64,000 nucleotides of DNA, taken from contig NZ_CP066831.1 in assembly GCF_016598615.1 (NCBI RefSeq), positions 7,936,001-8,000,000 on the forward strand. Direction: 5' to 3'. The notes under the pieces were generated by a model. The model had not been told where the DNA came from and made no database searches. It worked only from the letters and a program-made list of their open reading frames with translations. The position numbers were made by a program, and so were the translations under genes. Positions 35,698 to 44,038 of this stretch are shown piece after piece; the first letter of the stretch is position 1; each line of letters opens with the position of its first letter. The DNA comes from Streptomyces liliifuscus (GTDB taxonomy: Bacteria; Actinomycetota; Actinomycetes; Streptomycetales; Streptomycetaceae).

Positions 35698-37029
35698 TCA
35701 TCCCCCTGAGAGGGCCAGTTCCGTGGCTGCCAGCAGTTCGGCGAGTTCCACCAGGTCCGTGCCGGTCAGCCGGGGGAGTGCGCAGCCCGAGAGCGTGCGG
35801 CACGCGTCGCGCCAGGAGTCCGGGATCGCCGTGCCGCCGCCGATCGCGCCGGTCAGCGCGCCGACGAGCGCGGGGGCCGAGTCCGCGACCCGGGACAGAC
35901 AGGCGGCCGCGGGCACCGCCTCGGCGATCCGGCCGTGCGAGGCGGTCGCGAGGGCGAGGGCAACCGGGACGGTCTCGGCCGCGGCGATGCCGTAGCTGTA
36001 GACGTGGTCGACGATCTGGTGTTCCAGGAGCGGTACGAGGCTGAAGGCGCTGTCGGCCCCGCGGGCGAGCGTCAGCGCGTGGCGGGCGTTGCGGCCGATC
36101 TCCGTGGACTCCGGGAGTTCGGCGAGCGCGGCTGTCACACAGGTGTCGGCGTCCGCGCCGGCCAGGGCGAGGGCCAGCGCCGCCGCCATCGCCCGGGCGC
36201 CGTGCACGCCGTCGCCGTCCTGGGTGTAGCGGGCGTCGAACTCGGCCAGTTCCGCCGCGAGTCGGGGGTCCCCTGCGTGGGCCACCGCGAGCACGCAGGC
36301 CCGTACGCAGGCCGCGTCGTCGAAGTAGTGGGGGTTGTCGTGGCCGGTGGCGGGCGGGCGCAGGCCGGTGGCGAGGTTGCCGAGACCGGCTCGTACGGAG
36401 ATGCGGGCGCGCAGGGGGAGTACGGCCGACTCGACCTCGGGGGCGCGGTCCGCTGCCGCGGCGACTTCGCTGGCAATGGCGTTCCAGGAGAGGTCGATGG
36501 CCGCGCGCATGCGGCGTTCTCGGCTCAGGTCGCCGAGTGCGCCGGGGTCGGTGGCGCGCAGGACCGCCTCCGCCGCGAACGCCGCCCACTCGGCGTCGTC
36601 CGAGGGTCCGAGTCTGAGGGGTTCGGGGGGTTGGTTCAGGGCGATGGGGACGGGGAGGGTGGTGGTGGCGTTCTGTTCGGCGAAGGTGTCCAGTTCTCGG
36701 GTGAGGCGTCTTGTCCATTCGGGCATGCGGGCGGCTCTGTGTCTGGCTGCGGGCCAGCCGGCGGCGTCGCCTGCGGCCAGGCCCAGCAGGAGGCCCTCGA
36801 TTCGCCGTGGGGCCTCGGTCCGGTGTGCGATGTGCGGGTCCGTTGTGGCTTGTCGCGCAGTTCCCCGCGCCCCTGACGGGGCGGGGGTTCGGAGTGTGAT
36901 GTGCGGGGCCGTGGGGGTTGGGCGCGCCGTTCCCCGCGCCCCTGAAGGGGCTGTAGTTCCCCGCGCCCCTGACGTGGGCGACTCTGGCGGGGCGCCCTCG
37001 TTCGGGTCGTTGAGTAGTTCTGGTGTCAC
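35698..37029 (-). CDS. ADP-ribosylglycohydrolase-family protein, paralogue 3 (degenerate metal site; repeats in its 5' end)
   Basis: The product is 443 aa. The domain starts near residue 73 (RRIEGLLLGLAAGDAAGW). The first metal motif reads SDDAEWAAFAAE (DDA instead of DDT). The second reads SRVADSAPALVGALTGAIGG where paralogue 4 has GRDADTTAAVAGALAGA, so one metal aspartate is replaced by valine. It may be inactive or changed in specificity. Residues about 15-65 are three imperfect copies of SGARGT-x-R/A, made by dispersed DNA repeats in frame. GTG at 37029 overlaps the stop of paralogue 4; no start codon nearer the domain is seen. Confidence 0.8.
   Translation of the reverse strand: MTPELLNDPNEGAPPESPTSGARGTTAPSGARGTARPTPTAPHITLRTPAPSGARGTARQATTDPHIAHRTEAPRRIEGLLLGLAAGDAAGWPAARHRAARMPEWTRRLTRELDTFAEQNATTTLPVPIALNQPPEPLRLGPSDDAEWAAFAAEAVLRATDPGALGDLSRERRMRAAIDLSWNAIASEVAAAADRAPEVESAVLPLRARISVRAGLGNLATGLRPPATGHDNPHYFDDAACVRACVLAVAHAGDPRLAAELAEFDARYTQDGDGVHGARAMAAALALALAGADADTCVTAALAELPESTEIGRNARHALTLARGADSAFSLVPLLEHQIVDHVYSYGIAAAETVPVALALATASHGRIAEAVPAAACLSRVADSAPALVGALTGAIGGGTAIPDSWRDACRTLSGCALPRLTGTDLVELAELLAATELALSGG
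36849..36980. repeat. Three copies of the dispersed repeat inside a coding region
   Basis: Copies at 36849-36883, 36917-36951 and 36954-36980 share the core AGTTCCCCGCGCCCCTGA. On the minus strand they are read in frame in the 5' part of paralogue 3 and encode SGARGT peptides. Elsewhere in the window this repeat is found only between genes. Confidence 0.8.
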
Positions 37030-38039
37030 TGGATTACCTCGTCCTCGTCCGGGGTCAGGAGGTCCGCCACGTCCAGGATGTGGTGGCCCTGCATGGATGG
37101 GAGGCAGCTGCCTTTCGCCGGGCCGATCGCCGCCGACCAGGTCGGGGGGATCGACGAGACGCCCTTCGTCGCGCCGGCCAGGGCGCCCGCCACCGCTGCC
37201 GTGGTGTCGGCGTCGCGGCCCATGTTCACGGCGGTGAGGACCGCTTCCGTGAAGTCGCCGTCGGCGGCCGCGTACGCGCCGAAGGCCAGGGCGACGGCCT
37301 CGGGGGCGAGGTCGGTCCAGGGGTAGCCGCCGATGACGACGGCGGAGCGGACGGCGCGTTCGCCGCGGTGGGCGCAGGCGACGGCGCGGCGCAGCGATCG
37401 GGCCGTCCAGGAGTCGTCGGGGATCACCGCCAGGGCCGAGGCGACCACCACCATCGTCGGGGCGCCCGCCATCGCCGCGGCCACGCCCGCCGCGACCGCC
37501 TGGCCGCCGTAGATGCCCTCGCCGTCGTGGCTCACCGAACCGTCGATGGCCACCAGGCGGGCGGCCTCCGCGGGGCGGCCCGCCGCGAAGACGCCGAAGG
37601 GAGCCGCGCGCATGGCGAGGCCGTCGCTCCAGGCGTGCCGGTGCTGGGCGGAGATCGGGGCGGCCAGGCCCCGCCGCAGGTTCTCCAGCGTGCCCCGCTC
37701 GCTGAAGCCCGCGCCCCGGAACGGACCCTCGTCCAGGTCGGCGATCCAGTGATGCCAGGCCGCCTCCACATGCCGGGGCGTGAGTGCCGAACCGTGCCGG
37801 GCCAGGAGCAGCCCGGAGAAGATCGCGTACTCCGTGTCGTCCGTGCCGGCCGGGGTGTCGGTGACGTATCCCGTGATGCGGCCCCAGCGTGCGCGGATCT
37901 CGGACGGCTTCATGTTCTCGGCGGGCGCCCCCAGCGCGTCCCCGACGGCGAGTCCCAGCAGCGCGCCGCGCGCCCGATCGCGGAGACCGGCGGAGTCCCC
38001 GGGGGCCGGGACCGAGGGAACGCAGGCAATCGAAGCCAT
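37026..38039 (-). CDS. ADP-ribosylglycohydrolase-family protein, paralogue 4
   Basis: The product is 337 aa and is the first gene of the operon. The domain begins at residue 21 (DRARGALLGLAVGDALGAPAE). Both metal motifs are intact: Thr66-Asp67-Asp68-Thr69 in GTDDTEYAIF and Asp276/Asp278/Thr279 in GRDADTTAAVAGALAGA. GAGAGG lies 8 nt before the ATG at 38039, which decides the start against an in-frame codon further upstream. It resembles the small-molecule or protein-acting members of the family; the natural substrate is unknown. Confidence 0.92.
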   Translation of the reverse strand: MASIACVPSVPAPGDSAGLRDRARGALLGLAVGDALGAPAENMKPSEIRARWGRITGYVTDTPAGTDDTEYAIFSGLLLARHGSALTPRHVEAAWHHWIADLDEGPFRGAGFSERGTLENLRRGLAAPISAQHRHAWSDGLAMRAAPFGVFAAGRPAEAARLVAIDGSVSHDGEGIYGGQAVAAGVAAAMAGAPTMVVVASALAVIPDDSWTARSLRRAVACAHRGERAVRSAVVIGGYPWTDLAPEAVALAFGAYAAADGDFTEAVLTAVNMGRDADTTAAVAGALAGATKGVSSIPPTWSAAIGPAKGSCLPSMQGHHILDVADLLTPDEDEVIQ

Positions 38040-38313
38040 GACGGTGCCTCTCCATCGCGGGGTCCCGGAAGGTCTGAGGGACCCTTTGCGGATCTGTCCC
38101 CACCAAGCGGTTCGGCGGAGCCTCGCGCGGCTCAGCGTCACCCGGTCGACATCTGTGCGCAGGTCTCTACGGATGAGCGAAGGGCGGTGAAAGCCCAGGT
38201 AAGTACGGCCTTCCTTGCTGGCGGGGGCGAAATTTCGGGCGTAGCTTGGGTGTTGTCCAAGAGTGGAAACAGTCTAAGTTTCAGTTCCTAGTAGCACTTC
38301 GGGAGACCCGGGC

Positions 38314-39045
38314 ATGGCCATCATCGAGACCGAGGCGGCGCTTCACGAGGCGCACCGCGACAACCACACCCACCGGGACGTCAACGGCGGCTGGTTGCGC
38401 CCCGCCGTCTTCGGGGCGATGGACGGTCTGGTCTCCAACCTGGCGTTGATGACCGGTGTGGCGGGCGGTGCCGTGTCCCATCGGACGATCGTGATCACGG
38501 GGCTCGCGGGGCTGGCGGCCGGCGCCTTCTCCATGGCGGCCGGCGAGTACACCTCCGTCGCCTCGCAGCGCGAGCTCGTCGAGGCCGAACTCGACGTCGA
38601 GCGGCGGGAGTTGAGGAAGCACCCGAAGGACGAGGAGCGTGAGCTCGCCGAGCTGTACCAGACGCGGGGCGTCGAGCCCGATCTCGCCCGTGAGGTCGCC
38701 CGGCAGTTGTCGAAGGACCCCGAGCAGGCCCTGGAGATACACGCTCGCGAGGAGCTGGGCATCGATCCCGGTGACCTGCCCTCGCCGACCGTCGCCGCCG
38801 TGTCGAGCTTCGGCTCGTTCGCCCTGGGCGCCCTGCTCCCCGTACTTCCCTATCTGCTGGGCGCGACCGCCCTGTGGCCCGCTCTGCTGCTCGCGTTCCT
38901 CGGGCTCTTCGCGTGCGGTGCGATCGTGGCCAGGGTGACCGCGAAATCCTGGTGGTACAGCGGGCTGCGGCAGCTCGCGCTGGGCGGTGCCGCGGCCGGT
39001 GTGACGTACGCCCTGGGCAGTCTGTTCGGTACGGCCGTAGGATGA
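38314..39045 (+). CDS. VIT1/CCC1-family transporter
   Basis: The product is 243 aa. The family core is visible: FGAMDGLVSNLALMTGVAGG, GLAAGAFSMAAGEYTSVASQRE, then a charged middle region (ELDVERRELRKHPKDEERE) that in relatives binds metal at the cytoplasmic face, and three C-terminal membrane helices. Family members move iron or manganese out of the cytoplasm or into compartments. GGGAG lies before the ATG. It is divergent from the ADP-ribosylglycohydrolase operon. The metal is not known here. Confidence 0.9.
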   Translation: MAIIETEAALHEAHRDNHTHRDVNGGWLRPAVFGAMDGLVSNLALMTGVAGGAVSHRTIVITGLAGLAAGAFSMAAGEYTSVASQRELVEAELDVERRELRKHPKDEERELAELYQTRGVEPDLAREVARQLSKDPEQALEIHAREELGIDPGDLPSPTVAAVSSFGSFALGALLPVLPYLLGATALWPALLLAFLGLFACGAIVARVTAKSWWYSGLRQLALGGAAAGVTYALGSLFGTAVG

Positions 39046-39070
39046 CCGGCGCGCCGCCGAGTCGAGCAGC

Positions 39071-39088
39071 TATGCAAGGGACTGCATA
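39071..39088. promoter_or_regulatory. Perfect 6-bp palindrome downstream of the VIT1-like gene
   Basis: TATGCA-AGGGAC-TGCATA lies 26 nt after the stop codon of the VIT1-like gene and 330 nt before gltB. It could be an operator for an unseen transcript or a weak hairpin. Confidence 0.3.
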
Positions 39089-39330
39089 AGTAGTCGTTAC
39101 TCGGCGGTTTCGAATCCTTAACCACTGGGCATGAGCCGTAAGCGCTGCGGGCAATGACGCCTGCACAGCAATTGAAGCGTTGGGCGACGTTGCCTGCCGC
39201 GATCGGGCCGACGGTCATTGATCTGTCCGAAAAGGTCCCCTTGTTCAGCCGCCACGAGCGGCCTCCGCCGCGACCCGCGGCGTCCGCATGTTGGAACGCC
39301 GTATCCGGTTCCCGAGAACGGCTCCATCAT

Positions 39331-39346
39331 GTAACCTGCACGAAAT
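39331..39346 (+). promoter_or_regulatory. Possible GlnR-type half-site upstream of gltB
   Basis: GTAAC-CTGCAC-GAAAT fits the Streptomyces GlnR pattern gTnAC-N6-GaAAC with one mismatch. A second pair in phase is not clear, so the site would be partial. The location before glutamate synthase makes nitrogen control plausible, but this is inference. Confidence 0.35.
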
Positions 39347-39418
39347 TTTGCACCTTTCGCAGAGGGCCAACGTCGTCCCTCGGCACTTGCATATGCCACG
39401 ACGACGACGGGAGAGCCG

Positions 39419-42400
39419 ATGCGTACGCCGCGCCAGCCGTCCCAGCACTCCGCGAATGGCCAGAACTGGTCCTTCATGGATGCTCGCCCTGCCGCGCAGG
39501 GGATGTACGACCCGCGCAACGAGCACGACGCTTGTGGCGTCGGCTTTGTGGCCACCCTCACCGGTGAGGCGAGCCACGCGCTGGTCGAGCAGGCGCTGAC
39601 CGTGCTCCGCAATCTGGAGCACCGCGGCGCGACCGGCTCGGAGCCCGACTCCGGTGACGGGGCCGGCATCCTCTCCCAGGTGCCCGACACCTTCTTCCGT
39701 GAGGTGGCCGAATTCGAGCTGCCCGAGGCGGGCTCGTACGCGGTCGGTATCGCCTTCCTTCCGGAGGACACCGCCACCGAGGCCGTCTCACGGATTGAGA
39801 CGATCGCCGCCGAAGAGGGCCTGACGGTCCTCGGCTGGCGCGAGGTCCCGATCGCCCCCGAACTCCTCGGCGCCACCGCCCGCTCGACGATGCCCCTCTT
39901 CCGTCAGATCTTCGTGACTGGGGGCACCTCCCGGACGGAGTCTGGGGGAGGTTTCAGCCAGGACATCGATCTCGACCGCAAGGCGTTCGTGCTGCGCAAG
40001 CGCGCCGAGCGTGAGGCCGACGTGTACTTCCCGTCGCTCTCCGCCCGGACCATCGTCTACAAGGGCATGCTGACCACCGGCCAGCTGGAGCCCTTCTTCC
40101 CGGACCTGTCCGACCGCCGCTTCGCCTCCGCGATCGCGCTCGTGCACTCCCGGTTCTCCACGAACACCTTCCCGAGCTGGCCGCTCGCCCACCCGTACCG
40201 CTTCGTCGCGCACAACGGCGAGATCAACACGGTCAAGGGCAACCGCAACTGGATGGTGGCCCGCGAGTCCCAGCTCGTCTCCGACCTCTTCGGGGACAAG
40301 GGTCTCGACCGCGTCTTCCCGATCTGTACGCCGGACGCCTCCGACTCCGCGTCCTTCGACGAGGTGCTCGAACTCCTGCACCTGGGCGGCCGTTCCCTCC
40401 CGCACTCCGTGCTGATGATGATCCCGGAGGCGTGGGAGAACCACGACTCCATGGACCCGGCCCGCCGCGCCTTCTACCAGTTCCACTCCACGATGATGGA
40501 GCCCTGGGACGGCCCGGCCTGTGTCACCTTCACCGACGGCAAGCAGGTCGGCGCCGTACTGGACCGCAACGGTCTGCGCCCCGGCCGCTACTGGGTCACC
40601 GACGACGGCCTCGTCGTCCTCGGCTCCGAGGTCGGCGTCCTCGACATCGACCCCGCGAAGGTCGTCCGCAAGGGCCGCCTTCAGCCCGGCCGCATGTTCC
40701 TCGTCGACACCGTCGAGCACCGCATCATCGAGGACGACGAGATCAAGGCCGGCCTCGCCGCCGAGAACCCGTACGCGGAGTGGCTGGAAGCCGGCGAGAT
40801 CGAGCTGGAGGACCTCCCGGAGCGTGAGCACATCGTGCACACGCACGCCTCCGTCACCCGCCGCCAGCAGACCTTCGGCTACACCGAGGAAGAGCTGCGC
40901 GTCATCCTCGCGCCGATGGCCAAGTCCGGCGGTGAGCCGCTCGGCTCCATGGGCACGGACTCGCCGATCGCGGCCCTGTCCGAGCGCCCGCGGCTGCTCT
41001 TCGACTACTTCACCCAGCTGTTCGCGCAGGTCACCAACCCGCCGCTGGACGCCATCCGCGAAGAGCTCGTCACCTCGCTGCGTTCCTCCCTCGGCCCCGC
41101 CGGCAACCTCCTGGAGCCGACCGCCGCGTCCTGTCGCAGCGTCACCCTGCCCTTCCCGGTGATCGACAACGACGAGCTGGCCAAGCTCATACACATCAAC
41201 GCCGACGGCGACATGCCGGGCATGAAGGCCGCGACGCTCTCCGGCCTGTACCGCGTCTCCGGCGGCGGCGACTCGCTCGCCGCGCGCATTGAGGAGATCT
41301 GCACCGAGGCCGACGCCGCCATAGAGAACGGCGCCCGGCTGATCGTCCTCTCGGACCGTCACTCCGACGCCGAGCACGCGCCGATCCCCTCGCTGCTGCT
41401 CACCGCGGCCGTCCACCACCACCTCATCCGCACCAAGCAGCGCACCCAGGTGGGCCTGCTGGTCGAGGCCGGCGACGTCCGCGAGGTCCACCACGTGGCC
41501 CTCCTCATCGGCTTCGGCGCCGCGGCCGTCAACCCGTACCTCGCGATGGAGTCCGTCGAGGACCTCGTCCGCGCGGGCACGTTCCTCCCCGGCATCGAGT
41601 CCGAGCAGGCCATCCGCAACCTGATCTACGCGCTCGGCAAGGGCGTCCTCAAGGTCATGTCCAAGATGGGCATCTCCACCGTCGCCTCCTACCGCGGCGC
41701 CCAGGTCTTCGAGGCCGTCGGTCTCGACACGGCCTTCGTCCAGAAGTACTTCATCGGCACGGCCACCAAGATCGGTGGCGTCGGCATCGACGTCATCGCC
41801 AAGGAGGTCGCCGCCCGCCACGCGAAGGCGTACCCGGCCAGCGGCATCGCGCCCGCGCACCGCGCCCTCGACATAGGCGGCGAGTACCAGTGGCGCCGCG
41901 AGGGCGAGCCGCACCTGTTCGACCCGGAGACGGTCTTCCGCCTCCAGCACTCCACGCGCACCCGCCGCTACGACATCTTCAAGAAGTACACGGACCGCGT
42001 GAACGAGCAGTCCGAGCGGCTGATGACGCTCCGCGGCCTGTTCGGCTTCAAGTCCGGCCGCGAGCCGATCTCCATCGACGAGGTCGAGCCGGCGAGCGAG
42101 ATCGTCAAGCGCTTCTCCACCGGCGCCATGTCCTACGGCTCCATCTCCAAGGAAGCCCACGAGACGCTCGCCATCGCCATGAACCAGCTGGGCGGCAAGT
42201 CCAACACCGGTGAGGGCGGCGAGGACGCGGACCGCCTGTACGACCCGGCGCGCCGCTCGTCGATCAAGCAGGTCGCCTCCGGCCGCTTCGGCGTGACCTC
42301 CGAATACCTGGTCAACGCCGACGACATCCAGATCAAGATGGCCCAGGGCGCCAAGCCCGGCGAGGGCGGCCAGCTGCCCGGCCACAAGGTCTACCCGTGG

Positions 42401-44038
42401 GTCGCCAAGACCCGGCACTCCACCCCGGGCGTCGGTCTGATCTCCCCGCCGCCGCACCACGACATCTACTCCATCGAAGACCTCGCCCAGCTGATCCACG
42501 ACCTGAAGAACGCGAACCCGCAGGCGCGGATCCACGTGAAGCTGGTCTCCGAGGTCGGCGTCGGCACGGTCGCCGCGGGTGTCTCGAAGGCACACGCGGA
42601 CGTCGTCCTCATCTCCGGCCACGACGGCGGTACGGGCGCCTCCCCGCTCACCTCGCTGAAGCACGCGGGCGGCCCCTGGGAGCTCGGCCTCGCCGAGACC
42701 CAGCAGACGCTGCTGCTCAACGGCCTGCGCGACCGCATCGTCGTACAGACCGACGGCCAGCTGAAGACCGGCCGTGACGTCGTCATCGCCGCGATGCTCG
42801 GCGCCGAGGAGTTCGGTTTCGCGACCGCGCCGCTCGTCGTCTCCGGCTGCGTCATGATGCGCGTCTGCCACCTGGACACCTGCCCGGTCGGCATCGCCAC
42901 CCAGAACCCGACCCTGCGCGACCGCTACACCGGCAAGGCCGAGTACGTCGTGAACTTCTTCGAGTTCATCGCCGAGGAGGTCCGCGAGATCCTCGCCGAG
43001 CTGGGCTTCCGCACCATCCAGGAGGCCGTCGGCCACGCCGAGAACCTCGACGTGGAGCGCGCGGTCACCCACTGGAAGGCGCAGGGCCTCGACCTGAGCC
43101 CGCTGTTCTACGTGCCGGAGCTGCCCGAGGGCACCCCGCTCCACCAGGTCATCGAGCAGGACCACGGCCTGGAGAAGGCGCTCGACAACGAGCTGATCAA
43201 GCTCGCCGCCGACGCGCTGGCCGCGGACTCCGCGACCGGTGCCCAGCCGGTGCGCGCCCAGGTCGCGATCCGCAACATCAACCGCACGGTCGGCACCATG
43301 CTCGGCCACGAGGTGACGAAGAAGTTCGGTGGCGCGGGCCTGCCCGACGACACCATCGACATCACCTTCACCGGGTCGGCCGGCCAGTCCTTCGGCGCCT
43401 TCCTGCCGCGCGGTGTGACGCTGCGCCTGGAGGGCGACGCCAACGACTACGTCGGCAAGGGCCTCTCCGGCGGCCGGGTGATCGTCCGTCCCGACCGGGG
43501 CGCCGACCACCTCGCCGAGTTCTCGACGATCGCGGGCAACACCATCGCGTACGGCGCGACCGGCGGCGAGCTGTTCCTCCGGGGCCGTACCGGCGAGCGC
43601 TTCTGCGTCCGCAACTCCGGTGCCACGGTCGTCTCGGAGGGCGTGGGCGACCACGGCTGCGAGTACATGACCGGCGGTCACGCGGTCGTGCTCGGCGAGA
43701 CCGGCCGCAACTTCGCGGCCGGCATGTCGGGCGGCATCGCGTACGTCATCGACCTGAACCGCGACAACGTCAACGTCGGCAACCTCGGCGCGGTCGAGGA
43801 GCTCGACGACACCGACAAGCAGTGGCTGCACGACGTCGTGCGCCGCCACGCCGAGGAGACCGGCTCCACCGTCGCCGAGAAGCTCCTCGCCGAGTGGACC
43901 GTGTCGGTGGACCGCTTCAGCAAGATCATCCCCAGCACGTACAAGGCAGTGCTCGCCGCCAAGGACGCCGCCGAGCGAGCCGGTCTCACCGAGACCGAGA
44001 TCACCGAGAAGATGATGGAGGCGGCGACCAATGGCTGA
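39419..44038 (+). CDS. gltB: Glutamate synthase (NADPH) large subunit
   Basis: GltB with GltD makes two glutamates from glutamine and 2-oxoglutarate. The product is 1539 aa. After a 38-residue propeptide the N-terminal nucleophile is Cys39 (EHDACGVGF). The amidotransferase domain runs to about 420, then the central domain, the FMN/synthase domain with GHDGGTGASPLTSLKHAG, the 3Fe-4S cysteines in CVMMRVCHLDTCPVGIATQ, and a C-terminal beta-helix (about 1270-1490). Residues about 166-178 (GTSRTESGGGF) look like an insertion made by a palindromic DNA element. gltB overlaps gltD by 8 nt. Confidence 0.97.
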   Translation: MRTPRQPSQHSANGQNWSFMDARPAAQGMYDPRNEHDACGVGFVATLTGEASHALVEQALTVLRNLEHRGATGSEPDSGDGAGILSQVPDTFFREVAEFELPEAGSYAVGIAFLPEDTATEAVSRIETIAAEEGLTVLGWREVPIAPELLGATARSTMPLFRQIFVTGGTSRTESGGGFSQDIDLDRKAFVLRKRAEREADVYFPSLSARTIVYKGMLTTGQLEPFFPDLSDRRFASAIALVHSRFSTNTFPSWPLAHPYRFVAHNGEINTVKGNRNWMVARESQLVSDLFGDKGLDRVFPICTPDASDSASFDEVLELLHLGGRSLPHSVLMMIPEAWENHDSMDPARRAFYQFHSTMMEPWDGPACVTFTDGKQVGAVLDRNGLRPGRYWVTDDGLVVLGSEVGVLDIDPAKVVRKGRLQPGRMFLVDTVEHRIIEDDEIKAGLAAENPYAEWLEAGEIELEDLPEREHIVHTHASVTRRQQTFGYTEEELRVILAPMAKSGGEPLGSMGTDSPIAALSERPRLLFDYFTQLFAQVTNPPLDAIREELVTSLRSSLGPAGNLLEPTAASCRSVTLPFPVIDNDELAKLIHINADGDMPGMKAATLSGLYRVSGGGDSLAARIEEICTEADAAIENGARLIVLSDRHSDAEHAPIPSLLLTAAVHHHLIRTKQRTQVGLLVEAGDVREVHHVALLIGFGAAAVNPYLAMESVEDLVRAGTFLPGIESEQAIRNLIYALGKGVLKVMSKMGISTVASYRGAQVFEAVGLDTAFVQKYFIGTATKIGGVGIDVIAKEVAARHAKAYPASGIAPAHRALDIGGEYQWRREGEPHLFDPETVFRLQHSTRTRRYDIFKKYTDRVNEQSERLMTLRGLFGFKSGREPISIDEVEPASEIVKRFSTGAMSYGSISKEAHETLAIAMNQLGGKSNTGEGGEDADRLYDPARRSSIKQVASGRFGVTSEYLVNADDIQIKMAQGAKPGEGGQLPGHKVYPWVAKTRHSTPGVGLISPPPHHDIYSIEDLAQLIHDLKNANPQARIHVKLVSEVGVGTVAAGVSKAHADVVLISGHDGGTGASPLTSLKHAGGPWELGLAETQQTLLLNGLRDRIVVQTDGQLKTGRDVVIAAMLGAEEFGFATAPLVVSGCVMMRVCHLDTCPVGIATQNPTLRDRYTGKAEYVVNFFEFIAEEVREILAELGFRTIQEAVGHAENLDVERAVTHWKAQGLDLSPLFYVPELPEGTPLHQVIEQDHGLEKALDNELIKLAADALAADSATGAQPVRAQVAIRNINRTVGTMLGHEVTKKFGGAGLPDDTIDITFTGSAGQSFGAFLPRGVTLRLEGDANDYVGKGLSGGRVIVRPDRGADHLAEFSTIAGNTIAYGATGGELFLRGRTGERFCVRNSGATVVSEGVGDHGCEYMTGGHAVVLGETGRNFAAGMSGGIAYVIDLNRDNVNVGNLGAVEELDDTDKQWLHDVVRRHAEETGSTVAEKLLAEWTVSVDRFSKIIPSTYKAVLAAKDAAERAGLTETEITEKMMEAATNG
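39917..39952. repeat. Palindromic element read in frame in gltB
   Basis: ACTGGGGGCACCTCCCGGAC is followed by GGA and GTCTGGGGGAGGT; the arms ACCTCCC (39926-39932) and GGGAGGT (39946-39952) pair, with GAC/GTC inside. Streptomyces genomes carry many copies of such TGGGGGCACCTCCC elements between genes (from memory). Here it adds about 12 residues to the amidotransferase domain. Confidence 0.65.

Larger units (their letters stand above)
39046..39418. other. Gene-free 373-bp region upstream of gltB
   Basis: No coding frame is convincing here. It holds a perfect palindrome TATGCA-AGGGAC-TGCATA (39071-39088) just after the VIT1-like gene and a GTAAC-N6-GAAAT element (39331-39346) about 70 nt before the gltB start. 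The gltB promoter should be in the last 100-150 bp, which are unusually AT-rich around 39330-39360. Confidence 0.5.

Noticed and set aside
38245..38310. An iron-box-like sequence before the VIT1-like gene
   Set aside because: There is a weak CTTGG/CCAAG inverted repeat and an AT-richer patch, but nothing matching the DmdR/IdeR or Fur consensus closely enough.
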